Shown here piece after piece: positions 11,370 to 21,839 of a stretch of DNA of 64,000 bases. Position 1 is the first letter of the stretch; each line of letters starts with the position of its first letter. A program made the position numbers and the translations under genes. The DNA is taken from positions 1,357,001-1,421,000 of the forward strand of contig OZ020309.1 of NCBI GenBank assembly GCA_963971305.1. Direction: 5' to 3'. The stretch comes from Arcuatula senhousia. Its lineage: Eukaryota; Mollusca; Bivalvia; Mytilida; Mytilidae. The notes beneath the pieces are model-generated. The model did no database searches. It worked only from the letters and a program-made list of their open reading frames with translations, and had not been told where the DNA came from.

Positions 11370-12200
11370 CGCCCCCCTTTTCCTTGTTATGTAATTAGGG
11401 CCAAAGGGTGCCAAAATTGAAACTTTTTTTTATTTGTGGTCTGATTTTAATTTTTTTGGGGGGCATGTTTGTTCTTGTCAAATTGCAGATGCAAAATGAA
11501 GAATTAATTTTTGCAACCCCCCCTTTTCCCCCTGTTAGGTAATAAGGGGCCAAAATGGGCCAAAATTGAAACTTTTTTTATTTGTTGTCCGATTTTGAAA
11601 ATTTTGTTTGCATGTTTGTTCTTGTCAAATAGCAGATGCAAAATTTAGAATTAATTTTTGCAACCCCCGTTTCCCCCTTATTACCTTAATAGGGGTCAAA
11701 CAGAACCCAAATCAAAACCTTTTTTCTTGTGATCTGATATTGAAAATTTTTTGCATGTTTGCTCTTGTCAAATAGCGGATACAAATTGAAAATTAATTTT
11801 TGCAACCCCTTTTTCCCCTAATTACCTTAATAGGGGTCAAACAGAACCAAAATCAAAACCTTTTTTCTTGTGATCTGATATTGAAAATTTTTTTTGCATG
11901 TTTGCTCTGATCAAATAGCGGATACAAATTGAAAAATAATTTTTGCAACCCCCTTTTTCCCCTAATTACCTTAATAGGGGCCAAACAGAACTTAAATCAA
12001 AACTTTTTTTCTTGTGATGTGATTTTGATTTTTTTTTGCTTGTTTGCTCTTATCAAATAGCGGATACAAATTGAAAATAGATTTTTGCAACCCCCTTTAT
12101 CCCCTTATTACGTATTTAGAGGCTAAAATTGATTTTTTTTCACGTTTAAAAATTGGCAATAACTCGTACTGTTTTCAAGAAGTTTGGGGTCAAAGGGGTT
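11370..12200 (+). repeat. Tandem array, ~140 bp unit, about five copies
   Basis: The units share TTGCAACCCCC, ATTACCTTAATAGGGG, TTTCTTGTGATCTGATATT and GCTCTTGTCAAATAGC. It is non-coding and resembles the core array of pearl-like elements, but no head with CCGT repeats was found next to it. Confidence 0.6.
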
Positions 12201-12589
12201 AAAAAATCAATAAAAAGAAGAGTAAACAAGAACATGGGCCTATTTCTTTATATTATATTGAGTGGGGATATTGAAGAAAGGTAATAACAAAACTACCGAA
12301 CTTGAATGCTCAATCTCATAGTCCAGAGAAAATGACAAAAACGAATCGGTTGTAGCGGAGAGTTGGTGGATTGCAACGGTCCTGACTTGGTACAGGCATT
12401 TCAAACGAAATGGTGGGTTAAACCAGGTTTTATGGCGCCAAACCTCCCTTCCATTGCGATCTTAGGATCCGGTAATGACCATAGAACACAACATAGTTGT
12501 ATATAGGGATATTGAGGTGATCATTTCAGTACAGCAGACCAGTCAAACACTAATCAAAACAATTAGCCACCATATCTTTTAACTCAATT

Positions 12590-13225
12590 TTGAACTTATC
12601 TACTAGTAGTTGATAACGAAGAAAGTTTTTTTAGGGATCGTATGAGACGTATTTTCTGCTCCAAAAGTCGGTCACGGAGAAATCGGTGTCTGATAAAAAA
12701 AATCTGTGAAATGGTGCAAGCTCTGGCATATCGAATAAGTTGTGAAATATAAACACAGTATGCAGGGGAAGTAGGTATATTGCTCTGTAGATTAGGAAAA
12801 TTAATACTTTGGAAATTAAAATCGTCTCTTTTATCGTAAATTTTTGTACTGAGATGACCACCTGGGTCAAATTCGAGGTGCAAATCCAAGAAAGACGTGA
12901 AGCAATTTCAAAATTATTTGATTCGGTGGTCTCTTTAATCTCCAATTCTGGAGGATATATTGAAGGAATCCATCTACCAAATGAAGTGTTATTGACAGAA
13001 AGGACATCATCAATATATCTGAATGTAAGATTAAATGACCTTGCCTCTTCCATCTTCTTGTTCTTTACGAGTCCCTGAAGAAATTCAGTCTCGTAAGAGT
13101 ATAAAAACAAATCGGCGAGGAGAGGAGCACAGGAATGCCGATTTGTTGTTGAAAAATCTCTCCTCCGAAGGTGACAAATATGTTGTCAATGAGGAAATCA
13201 AGCATACTGCATGAAATGATATTAA
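12590..13225 (-). pseudogene. Broken reverse transcriptase of the Penelope-like element
   Basis: Recognisable blocks on the minus strand, in order: SMLDFLIDNIFVTFGG and a QIGIP block; FLYSYETEFLQGL; FRYIDDVLSVNN, the catalytic DD of RT motif C; and IYPPELEIKETTES. After a frame change come LHLEFDPGGHLSTK, IYDKRDDFNFQ and ISQLIRYARACT. The blocks sit in two or three frames, so the protein cannot be made. Upstream RT motifs and the GIY-YIG nuclease expected in a full Penelope-like protein are not present. This RT family reverse-transcribes element RNA, typically primed at DNA breaks or telomeric ends. The catalytic aspartates are still present; the frameshifts are the damage. Confidence 0.7.
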
Positions 13226-13312
13226 AAAAGAAAAAAATATTGAATATGTGCCAGAAAGACACAATCCACATATTGAAATGATTTTGATAAATGTACAATG
13301 CAAAATAACACT

Positions 13313-13354
13313 GCGTGTGAAGCGCTTTTCTGGATTAACCTTCATCAGACACGC
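13313..13354 (-). ncRNA. Type-I hammerhead ribozyme, repeat copy 1
   Basis: Read on the minus strand: stem I GCGTGT, core CTGATGA, stem II with GG/CC around a TTAAT loop, core GAA, palindromic stem III AAGCGCTT, the cleavage C, then ACACGC closing stem I with six perfect pairs. All conserved core residues are present. The pair next to the core in stem II is A/A rather than G/C. The self-complementary short stem III is typical of retroelement hammerheads that may act as dimers. Confidence 0.75.
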
Positions 13355-13710
13355 TAGGAGTAAAAAAAACTTGGAAAACCGGTAGAACATTAGATTTGAT
13401 ATAACAAAAACAGAAGCCCAAAATATTACAACAATGACCAAACAGATAAATTTATTATTTTTTTAAGAAATAGCCAAATATTGTCAAATTTTGGAAATAT
13501 GTAAACGTGTCTTTCCAACACATATTCCAGTACTCGAAAATATATAAGAGCATACAACTAAAGCACGGGGAAGCTTTCTACGGCCTCCACACGGCACTAA
13601 AGCCAAACTCTGAAATAATATTAAAACCGAAAGAATATTGAATATGTGCCAGAAAGACACAATCCACATATTGAAATGATTTTGATAAATGTACAATGCA
13701 AAATTACACT

Positions 13711-13751
13711 GCGTGTGAACGCTTTTCTGGATTAACCTTCATCAGACACGC
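13711..13751 (-). ncRNA. Type-I hammerhead ribozyme, repeat copy 2
   Basis: Same fold as copy 1 with perfect stem I. One base is missing in stem III (AAGCGTT), which breaks its self-complementarity. The CTGATGA and GAA cores are intact. Confidence 0.65.
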
Positions 13752-14106
13752 TAGGAGTAAAAAACTTGGAAAACCGGTAGAACATTAGATTTGATATAAC
13801 AAAAACAGAAGCCCAAAATATTACAACAATGACCAAACAGATAAATTTATTATTTTTTTTAAGAAATAGCCAAATATTGTCATATTTTGGAAATATGTAA
13901 ACGTGTCTTTCCAACACATATTCCAGTACTCGAAAATATATAAGAGCGTACAACTAAAGAACGGGGAAGCTTTCTACGGCCTCCACACGGCACTAAAGCC
14001 AAACTCTGAAATAATATTAAAACCGAAAGAATATTAAATATGTGCCAGAAAGACACAATCCACATATTGAAATCATTTTTAAAAATGTACAATGCAAAAT
14101 AACACT

Positions 14107-14148
14107 GCGTGTGAAGCGCTTTTCTGGATTAACCTTCATCAGATACGC
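14107..14148 (-). ncRNA. Type-I hammerhead ribozyme, repeat copy 3
   Basis: Cores CTGATGA and GAA and the palindromic stem III AAGCGCTT are intact. Stem I has one A/C mismatch (GCGTAT against ACACGC). Confidence 0.65.
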
Positions 14149-14344
14149 TAGTAGTAAAAAACTTGGAAAACCGGTAGAACATTAAATTTGATATCACAAA
14201 AGCAGAAGCCCAAAATATTACAACAATGACCAAACAGATAAATTTATTATTTAAAAAAAAATATGATATTCATGATTTTGTAAGTAAAATTTTTTCCATT
14301 TGCTTTTAAGATAATATAATTAAAATCTAATGAATTTCTTGTAA

Positions 14345-14505
14345 AATGTGGATGGGAAGTCCACCAAAGAAGGCATGTGTCAAAAACCTTTGTCAGTCCA
14401 CCATGGGCTGCATGTGTCCAGAGCAATTGACTATCCATATTGGGCCTAAAAGGTACAGGGCTAAGCGTGTTGTGGTCGTATCATGCTGCGCTCGGCGAAG
14501 CTTTT
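14345..14505 (+). repeat. Terminal block Z, copy 2
   Basis: Shares CCATATTGGGCCTAAAA and GTACAGGG with the block at 11154, and GTATCATGCTGCGCTCGGCG with the copy at 50758. It follows the Penelope-like element directly. Confidence 0.55.
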
Positions 14506-15096
14506 TTTTAAATATTTAAAATATTTTTATTTCTATGAAAGGTATTGATATTTTTTTTATGTAAAGCAAGTACTTTAGAATTGTTCATCATATTATATTG
14601 ATAATGTCCTTTCACTGAACAATTCTCGATTTGGTGACTTTCTCCATCTTATTAACCCCAGATACTTAAGATCAATGACACTACGAATTCTAGGAAGTCT
14701 GCTTCATATTTATAGATCTACGTCTTGAAATTGACCCTCAAGGAAAACGTTCAACAAAGCTCTTTGACAAATTTTACGACTTCAATTTTCCAATCGTCAA
14801 CTGTCCCTTCTTGTGTAGCAACATTCCGTCCGCTCCAGCTTATGGAGTTTACGTATCTCAATTGATTCGGGACTTACATCGATTTCTTTAACAGAGCGTC
14901 ACGTCTGACTCCAAAATTGCTCACACAGGGTAATGTTGCTCCTCGATTTCTGTCTTCACTCAAGAATTTTTGGAAGACATCATGCACTTATAAAACAAAT
15001 ATGGGATTTCGATCTCTCAGATGAGTGCAGATGTTGGTTGGTCATAGGGTTTTGTTTTGTCTTCCTTTACCGGATTTGACACACTGAATTGATTGT
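14506..15096. other. Intergenic, nothing identified
   Basis: No recognised gene, and no repeat shared within the window. Confidence 0.4.
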
Positions 15097-15335
15097 TGGC
15101 AACGCGACGGGTGTGATATAGCAAGCAGGGACTGCTTATTCTTCCGGAGCACCTGAGTTCACTCTTGTTTCGACTTGAGTTCGCGTTGTTGATTGATATT
15201 CAGTTATTTTTGTGTTTCCGTGTTTTGCACGTTGTCTGTTTTTGTCCAGTTCTTGTTGGTGTTACCTGGTTTTGTCTCTGCACTTTCGGACTTTTGACAT
15301 TCGGATGCCCCATTGGTTCATCTGCTTCCACCAAA
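15097..15335 (+). repeat. Dispersed repeat family A, copy 2
   Basis: Closely matches 963-1205 across its whole length, with the same ends GGCAACGCGACGGGTG and CCCCATTGGT. Confidence 0.7.
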
Positions 15336-15655
15336 TTGTTGAAAGCTGGAAGCTTAATAATTTGAAATCGTAGGTCTTCAAAATGCAATTTTTACTAATG
15401 GTTTTCATCATTTATTAGGTAAGCTTATTTTCTAAACTCAGTGTTAACATTGATTGCATTTTGTACACATAACACCTGTTTTGTCTTGTACCATACAGTA
15501 TACCAAAAAGTCAGAGCCACGATCACAGGAATGATTGGTTTATAATCAAAACTAAAGTTTTACAAATCTGAAAATTTCTTTTTTGGTAAAATCCTGGAGT
15601 TGTAATACTTTCCAGGTGTATATATCATCCTCGACTGCGTCTCGAGTAATATATA

Positions 15656-16141
15656 CTCTGCAAAAAAATTAAGTTACGCATAGATAGAAAATTCCCCGTA
15701 GGTTTAATGTAAATCGAAACAATTTCAAAACATTATTGCCGAACTATTCTGCAACCGATTTTGATGAAATAAAATGCAGTAAAAAGAAAACAAAAGGAAA
15801 ATTGTTTGATTAATTTAGACCAAAATCCTAACTTCAATGGTTTTTAAGATATTGTGAGTAGAACACGACTAATGTTTTTCACGGAACATTTTGCATTGAT
15901 TTAAACGGGAAATTGAATCGTAAAATGTACACTTGAGTTCCACTTGCAATATCTTAAAAAGCAGCGATGTTACGATTTTACTCAAAATTAAGCAAACAAT
16001 CTCTATTTTGTGTTCTTTTTACTGAATTTTATTTCGTGAAAATCAGTTGAAGAACAGCTCGGCAATAATGCTTTAAAATTGTTTCGATTTGCATTAAACC
16101 TACGGGGAATTTTTTTTCTAGGCGTAACTTTTTTTGAAGAG
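15656..16141. mobile_element. Foldback MITE, Tc1/mariner-like (TA-flanked)
   Basis: The two halves (15656-15880 and 15900-16141) are inverted copies over about 220 bp. The ends are CTCTGCAAAAAAATT and its complement-like GAAGAG terminus. TA lies on both sides (15654-15655 and 16142-16143). Internal landmarks are CCCCGTAGGTTTAATG and TTTTTAAGATATTG. There is no coding capacity. The class is suggested only by the TA target and the palindromic form. Confidence 0.65.
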
Positions 16142-16205
16142 TATATTTACCTCGTGTGATATTCTGGCGTAGCCCCCTCTTAAACTATTTGTATAATATA
16201 ATCTA

Positions 16206-16451
16206 GGGACCTGATCTTTGATTTTATGGGGTAAAGACTATGATTTTTTTTTCTATCCTGTCTTTTTATTTTCAGAAAGGGTATTAAAATTTTGTTTTTA
16301 ATTTATCATGACTTTTTCAGCTTCTAACTGCATCCTAATTTCTTTTCTTTCAACGCACTACCCTGCCTTTTTATTTCCGGATTTTTAATTTTTTGGCATC
16401 CTGCCTCACCATAGCCCCCCCCCCCAAAAAAAAAATCAAATGGTGGCTCCC
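16206..16451. mobile_element. PIF/Harbinger-like MITE, diverged
   Basis: Related to 2464-2755: GGGACC left end, GGTGGCTCCC right end, and interior CCTGCCTTTTTATTTC. The flank is TTA on the right (16452-16454) but CTA on the left, so one base of the duplication has mutated. Confidence 0.55.
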
Positions 16452-16454
16452 TTA

Positions 16455-17079
16455 AAATTTTGAATGTCGATTCTGTTGACGAGAACGGAGTACCATGATA
16501 AAGGAAATTGTATCAAAAGACACACATGTCCAAATGGATACACAAGAAAAATTACAACATTTGTTTGCAAAAACATCACGTTATCATAACGTTATTTATT
16601 TGTTCACCTTACTTTGGTACCCATATGATAAACATATGTTTGAAAGCATATGTTTTAGTTAACATGATGAAGACATGTTGAATGAATATTCAATGCAAAA
16701 CTCACATTTTAATTTTTAAGGTTGCTGTTACACATGTTCGTCATATGTTTAACATATGTTTGAAAGCATATGAGTATCATATGGGCACAAACGTAAATAG
16801 GAATAGTAAGTAAGCAGCATTTTTAGACACACATTAATGTGACCCTACTAAATTTTCATGCCTTTTCTTAGATTTTTTATTGTCATTATTTTATTAACGT
16901 TTATGCGAGGGGGTATTACATAGCACCGTTAAACTTTAATTTTACTCTGCATTTACTTAGGAAAAAATGTGAAAGAAATAATATAAATAATGCGTAGTGA
17001 CCTACTACCCTGTTTTTTTTCAGACACATAATTTTTATACAGCTTAGGAATCGTAAATTGTGCCTTGCTTACCCTTTCA
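16455..17079. other. Intergenic, upstream of the F-box gene
   Basis: The only structure seen is a cluster of seven CATATG palindromes within ~165 bp (16622-16783). Promoter elements of the downstream gene probably lie in or beyond this stretch, but no core promoter motif could be fixed. Confidence 0.35.
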
Positions 17080-17215
17080 AGATCAGTTGCGTATCTACTT
17101 TCTGTTTTCTGAGCCAACTTAGACATTTTAAAGGGTCGTAAACAGAGATTTCTAAGGCTTGTACTGAGGGGTTGATTATCATGAGTTCTACCGTGCCTCC
17201 GTTTCCAGGTCAGTC
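17080..17215 (+). other. Probable 5' UTR exon of the F-box/LRR gene
   Basis: This block is conserved in the duplicate at 52542-52701. It ends in TTTCCAG|GTCAGT, a good splice donor, and pairs with the acceptor TCTCTTTACAG at 17337-17347. Joined, it would create a 13-codon upstream frame starting at ATG 17190 and ending TGA just inside the next exon. The 5' boundary is not defined. Confidence 0.45.
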
Positions 17216-17448
17216 AATCATCTACTTTCATGTTATCTGAACGGTCAAGTGGGAAAATCAGTGCAACCTCTTGTTTGGCTTTAGTTTTCAATTTTCTTTA
17301 TACATACTGAATTATTTATAAATATGTATTATAATTTCTCTTTACAGAAAAACGATATTGATGTACATGTTAACATTTATTGTTTGACCGGCCATATGCC
17401 ATGTGACCATATCCCTTCAAGGATAAATTCTTACTCACTTAGAAAACT

Positions 17449-19455
17449 ATGGAATTTAACAATCTTCCAGTTGAAATTATTGAGGAAATATTTTCTTATT
17501 TGTCTCAGAGGGAATTGTACATAAATGTTAGACTTGTTTGCAAGTCCTGGGAAACTTTATCGTTTTGTCCAAGGCTATGGCAGAGTGTTAATATGAAACT
17601 GTTAACGAATGGACAAGATGAAACATTATGTAGATCAGATGCATTGGAAATTATAACAGCTGTCGCCAAAAGCGTAACTAGCTTGACCTGCGATCACATC
17701 ATTAGAGGAGGTCCCATGAACATTTTGAACAAGACTGAATTTCCAAACTTGAAAAAACTAACAGTGTTTATGAGATGGCATGAGCATATACCGGACACGT
17801 TAAATGTTAATGTTCTTGATAAGTTGGTTGCACGGTTTCAAAACCTAAAAGAAATTAGAATATCTGTATTAATGCCATTGACTGACTTCACCGATGAAGG
17901 TACCGAACATTTACGAAAACTCGACTCTATTGAATACCATATAGATGATTATCTTGTGGTCGACTGCAACGGAGAAGAGCGGGAATTTAATGAAATTTTT
18001 TGTCAGTCCATCAACTTTTTACCGAACTTGACATGTTTACAAGGCTTTCAGATGATAGATTACAACTCACTAGCAACGTTACTACAGAAATGTACAAAAT
18101 TAAACGAAGTTAAACTCTTTCCAGGGAATTTTCTTAATTTACAATTAAAGAAGGGATCCATAACGTCGAGCCATCTGAACTCATTGACGAGATTGACATT
18201 AGATTTGGCACAGGCTGAAGACCGATGGATTGAAGCTCTTGTAATAAACTTACCCAACCTTGAACATTTGAATGTAGGTGGAGGTAATGGCATATCGGAC
18301 TACGGAGTGGCGCTTGTTGCAAAATACTGCCCAAAACTTCAGAGCATTGATATAAGTAGATGTAAGGTGGAATTGATTGGAATTACTACCTACATTACTG
18401 ATGAAGGAATGAAGGCGATTGCAAATGGCTGCCATCTTTTGCGAACGTTAAAGGCTAATTTCAATACTAATATCAGTGACGAAAGCCTTGCTGCTTTAGC
18501 TCAGAGTTGTCCAAATCTCGAAGACATCGAGTTAAAGAAAACGAGAATAAGTGATAAAGGGTTGCAATCATTAGTTTTGGGATGCCCCCTTCTAAAGTGT
18601 ATGATTTTCGATTGGTGTTCTAACATTTCGGTGAAATCCGCAAAATTTGTTCTTGAAAACCTCGGTTTAATAAATGTTTTATCCCTTAAAGTAGAGAGAT
18701 CACTGCCCGAGAATCCCATTCAATCTTACTGGTTAGGACTTGATTATAAGTCATTACGTAACACAAGTACGCACCAGGGTCATTCGCCACTCGCCAAAAT
18801 CTGTATCAATGTTGATGACACATGTCTTAAAGCCATTGCTGATGCGTGTCCGGACTTAAGAAGGATAACTTTGGAACCAAATGATGGGTTAACAGACATC
18901 GGGATTGAGCACCTCCTTAGAAAATGCAAATTATTAACGGAACTCAATATAGATGGAAAATTCTGTGATAGGATTCGCATTGAAAAGGGTGAAGTTGAAC
19001 ACTTCAAAATACGATTTACTACAAACTTAACCAATAAAACACTGTTTTCTATAGTGAAATTTGGACTCAGTTTAAGAAGAGTGAACATGCATAACAATTT
19101 TAATATAGACAAGGCCGGACTTCTAGTTCTCTTAAAACAAAGCCTTAATCTGCAGCAAATTTCTCTGTCTGTTTTGAACGGGCGCTTTTACTCACCACTA
19201 AATGCTCCACTAAACATAATCACCTTGGAAGATTGCAAAGAAGTTGCTTCCAATCTGGAGACGAGCGAGTGGGATGAAGAAATTCCTCGATTTGACGTTA
19301 TTTATGACGAAATTTTCGAACCTTATTTAGGCATTTTCAACGTGCAGATGCGCGTGAAAAAGACGAGACCAATGGTCAGTTATATAGAGTTGAAACAACC
19401 TATGGAAAAAGGAAGGAAGAGTGTAAATTGGAATAAAGGGTGTTTACTCTTATAA
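17449..19455 (+). CDS. F-box/leucine-rich-repeat protein (FBXL-type), intact
   Basis: The product is 668 residues from a single coding exon. The start is ATG at 17449, with A at -3 and G at +4, placing the F-box at the very N-terminus (about residues 4-47; NLPVEIIEEIFSYL, VRLVCKSW, LWQSV). F-box proteins bind SKP1 and recruit substrates to SCF ubiquitin ligases. From about residue 70 onward there are at least ten leucine-rich repeats of the cysteine-containing FBXL type, such as LPNLEHLNV, CPKLQSIDISRC, CPNLEDIELKKTRISDKGL and CPDLRRI. These would form the substrate-binding solenoid; the substrate is unknown. The C-terminus is a short charged tail. An acceptor at 17347 shows a spliced leader, and several upstream ATGs precede the start. 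AATAAA lies at 19566-19571. A damaged duplicate is at 52535-55945. Confidence 0.85.
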   Translation: MEFNNLPVEIIEEIFSYLSQRELYINVRLVCKSWETLSFCPRLWQSVNMKLLTNGQDETLCRSDALEIITAVAKSVTSLTCDHIIRGGPMNILNKTEFPNLKKLTVFMRWHEHIPDTLNVNVLDKLVARFQNLKEIRISVLMPLTDFTDEGTEHLRKLDSIEYHIDDYLVVDCNGEEREFNEIFCQSINFLPNLTCLQGFQMIDYNSLATLLQKCTKLNEVKLFPGNFLNLQLKKGSITSSHLNSLTRLTLDLAQAEDRWIEALVINLPNLEHLNVGGGNGISDYGVALVAKYCPKLQSIDISRCKVELIGITTYITDEGMKAIANGCHLLRTLKANFNTNISDESLAALAQSCPNLEDIELKKTRISDKGLQSLVLGCPLLKCMIFDWCSNISVKSAKFVLENLGLINVLSLKVERSLPENPIQSYWLGLDYKSLRNTSTHQGHSPLAKICINVDDTCLKAIADACPDLRRITLEPNDGLTDIGIEHLLRKCKLLTELNIDGKFCDRIRIEKGEVEHFKIRFTTNLTNKTLFSIVKFGLSLRRVNMHNNFNIDKAGLLVLLKQSLNLQQISLSVLNGRFYSPLNAPLNIITLEDCKEVASNLETSEWDEEIPRFDVIYDEIFEPYLGIFNVQMRVKKTRPMVSYIELKQPMEKGRKSVNWNKGCLLL

Positions 19456-19565
19456 GTAATGCCATTTCAAAACTAAAAAAAAAAAAGATAAAGACCTCAT
19501 TTCTAACAACATGATCAAAGATTTCTTTCATCTCTATCCAAATTATTTTTCTCTTGTTATTGGCA

Positions 19566-19571
19566 AATAAA
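19566..19571 (+). terminator. Polyadenylation signal AATAAA
   Basis: Canonical hexamer about 110 bp after the F-box/LRR stop codon. The 3' UTR sequence up to here is shared with the duplicate copy, which lacks the hexamer. Confidence 0.5.
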
Positions 19572-19672
19572 CTAGATTTGTTCTGCATTTGTTTTTGACC
19601 ATACCATAAAACCTATTCTATAATATTGGTCCGATTTATCAACCTCTCAACCAGTTGTGGTAAAAATATTTT

Positions 19673-20180
19673 GAGTCGCCTACCGGCGAAAGCCGAAGGG
19701 GACTATAGGTTTGCGCTCTGTCCGTCTGTCTGTCCGTCTGTCTGTCACGCCTCAGTTTTCCGCACTTTTTTCTAAATGCTTATAGATAATGAACTGATTT
19801 ATGGTATGTGAGTTAACCTTGATGAGTTACAGATCAAGTTTAAGTTTCCTGCCGGTCCACAATTTTTATGGGAGTCATGGCCCTTTGAACTTTGAAAATT
19901 CACTAAAATTTCAGTTTTCCGCATTTTTTTTTCTAAACACTTATAGATAATGAACTGATTTTTGGTATTTGAATTTACCTTGATGAGTTACAGATCAAGT
20001 CTGAGTTTCATGCCGGTCCAAAATTTTTTATGGGAGTTATGGACCTTTGAACTTTGAAAATTCACTAAAATACCATGCAGTATTCCGCACTTTTTTCTAT
20101 ACGCTTATAGATAATGAACTGATTTTTGGTATGAGAGTTTACCTTGATAAGTTACAGATCAAGTTTGAGTTTTGTGCCCC
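19673..20180 (+). mobile_element. Pearl-like element P3, first part
   Basis: The head GAGTCGCCTACCGGCGAAAG can form a hairpin. It is followed by a GTCCGTCTGTCTGTCC tract (19729-19746) and ~145 bp units with GATAATGAACTGATTTTTGG, CCTTGATGAGTTACAGATCA and GCCGGTCCACAA. The array breaks off inside a unit at GTGCC, resumes at 22838, breaks again at 23095 and resumes at 39249. Two later insertions therefore split one element. Confidence 0.7.
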
Positions 20181-20694
20181 TGTTACATACTAGTTTTTCC
20201 CCCCATACTAGAATTTCCCCCGGAAAAATGAGTATATACTCAGCTTTCCCCCCGGAAGATCTAGTATATACTAGATTTCCCCCCGGGGAAAAATGAGTAT
20301 ATACTACGTTTTCCCCTAGGGGAAAATCTGGTATGTGTAAACACATACTTATTTTTCCGTCATACTGAGTTTTCCCCCCACATTCTTAATTAGTACCTAA
20401 AGAGTTACATATACAACAGGCTGTCACTTGATTGATAAGTTGTCTAGCGAATTTCATAAGTGGAGTTAAAGTCCCGAATTCGTGCATGCTTTTTACACAA
20501 CGGCGTGTCCAATTTTATATCAAAGGTCGTTCAGTTTATACTTGTTCGGTGTGATCTGTGGTTTTCTCAACTAATACAACGCACAAATATCAGTCTTATG
20601 TAACGTAAGTGAAGAAGAAAGCTACAAACACTGGACCCAACCCTTATTTTATTACTTTTTTTGTATCTTATGCAAGCTAGTTTCTGGATTTAAT

Positions 20695-20790
20695 TACCAC
20701 ACACCACACAGCAACAATTTAAAATCCTCATTGGAAAACAGTCAGCAATCCTTGAAGCAAACAGTGAGTGCCGCTTGTCACTTTGCAAAT
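20695..20790 (-). repeat. Partial copy of repeat family C
   Basis: Contains TTGGAAAACAGTCAGCA and ACCACACACCACACAGC, matching part of the copy at 2825-2950. It lies inside the 20181-22837 element. Confidence 0.45.
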
Positions 20791-20818
20791 GGTCGATAAT
20801 CAAATTTTATTTATATGT

Positions 20819-20900
20819 AGGGAGCAACCATTTGATTTCAAAGGGGTAGTGTATGGTGATATTTGAAATTAATAGGCAGGATGTCCCCCCACCAAAAAAA
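20819..20900. mobile_element. Truncated Harbinger-like MITE end
   Basis: GGGAGCAACCATTTGATTTC matches the left terminus of 2464-2755. The right terminus is missing. Confidence 0.4.
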
Positions 20901-21550
20901 AATCGAGGATTAACAATCTATGTAATATTTAGAATGGCAAAATACTGTTTTTTGCTTAACATTAACTATAACCATTCTTCCTAAATGTCAATGTACGATT
21001 AGAAGCAAAAGGGAACCAATGGGTGTCAAAAGTTGGAAAGGGCGACAGCAAAACCAGTAAAAACGATCAAGAACTGCATGAAGAAACACAAATAGATGTT
21101 TAAATTGTTTGATATAAAGGAGACGAATCAATATAAGGTATTTTCTTGTTTCCAAATCCTATCGCTATTTTCTTAATTAAATTAATAGTTTAACAATATG
21201 TTTTAAACGTTTAAATCAAATGTCGGTCTCTGTTCTCCTCTTCACATATCCGCAAGCACTAAAGTATTTTATAGGATTATGATGAAATTTAACAAGCCTT
21301 GGCAATCTTTTTTACAGTACAGCTTGTCACAGTTGAACCACCCTACCAGATCATTTTTATTTCTGGTGTCTGAAAATAGGCTTTAATTCGGAAGTTTGTA
21401 TATAGACGTACCAACGGCCACGAGTAAAACTATATATCCCTTGACATGTTGTCACAGGGGCTTGAAATAAGCAAAGCAGCGGTTGTTCTTTTTTACCTTC
21501 TGGTCAAGTTTTTATAAATAAACAGCAAAGTTCTAGACATAAATTTTGCT

Positions 21551-21594
21551 ACGCCTGATGTCCGTTTCATCTATGCAAGGCTCATCAGAGGCGC
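21551..21594 (-). ncRNA. Decayed hammerhead ribozyme (second family)
   Basis: On the minus strand stem I (GCGCCT with AGGCGT), CTGATGA, GAAA and the cleavage C are recognisable. However, stem II pairing is weakened and stem III (ACGGACAT) is no longer palindromic, so it is probably inactive. It sits in a repeat (about 21525-21665) shared with 37632-38120. Confidence 0.55.
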
Positions 21595-21839
21595 TCTACC
21601 CAAAATATTGAAAAAGCCAAACACTTTATCTAGATCATGAAGAGCATGGAACGATAAAACAAACCAAAAAAAAAACAAACAGGGAACACAATTTATAACT
21701 AAGATCAACCTACGTCTTGAATATGTGTTGTGTTGTTGTTTAATGCCCTTTTCGACGCACCTGGGCCATATAGCGCGGTCAGTTTTAGTCGTGGAGGAAA
21801 CCATCTAACTTGTGCAGACAACTGACAAACCTTATCACA

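Larger units (their letters stand above)
12276..14256 (-). mobile_element. Penelope-like retroelement copy 1 (5' repeats, decayed RT, 3' tail)
   Basis: Read on the minus strand, the order is 2.6 tandem ~397 bp repeats (14256 to ~13210), a broken RT domain (13225 to ~12590), then a non-coding tail ending in GGTAATAACAAA's complement at 12276. The tail recurs at 44434-44705 and 51435-51576. Each tandem repeat contains a hammerhead ribozyme. Tandem pseudo-LTRs with type-I hammerheads next to an RT are a known feature of Penelope-like elements. The RT joins the repeats internally, so the copy is 5'-truncated. Confidence 0.7.
13210..14256 (-). repeat. Tandem ~397 bp repeats (2.6 copies) with hammerhead ribozymes
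   Basis: The landmark CCAGAAAGACACAATCC starts at 13251, 13649 and 14045, giving periods of 398 and 396 bp. The third copy is cut off near 14256. Differences between copies are few, indicating a recent or homogenised array. In the minus sense these are the pseudo-LTRs of the Penelope-like element, or equally a retrozyme-like array. Confidence 0.8.

Noticed and set aside
12809..13078. 89-codon plus-strand frame
   Set aside because: Antisense shadow of the Penelope-like RT on the minus strand.
17324..17524. 66-codon frame overlapping the F-box start
   Set aside because: Spans the splice acceptor and runs out of frame with the F-box; at most an overlapping upstream frame.
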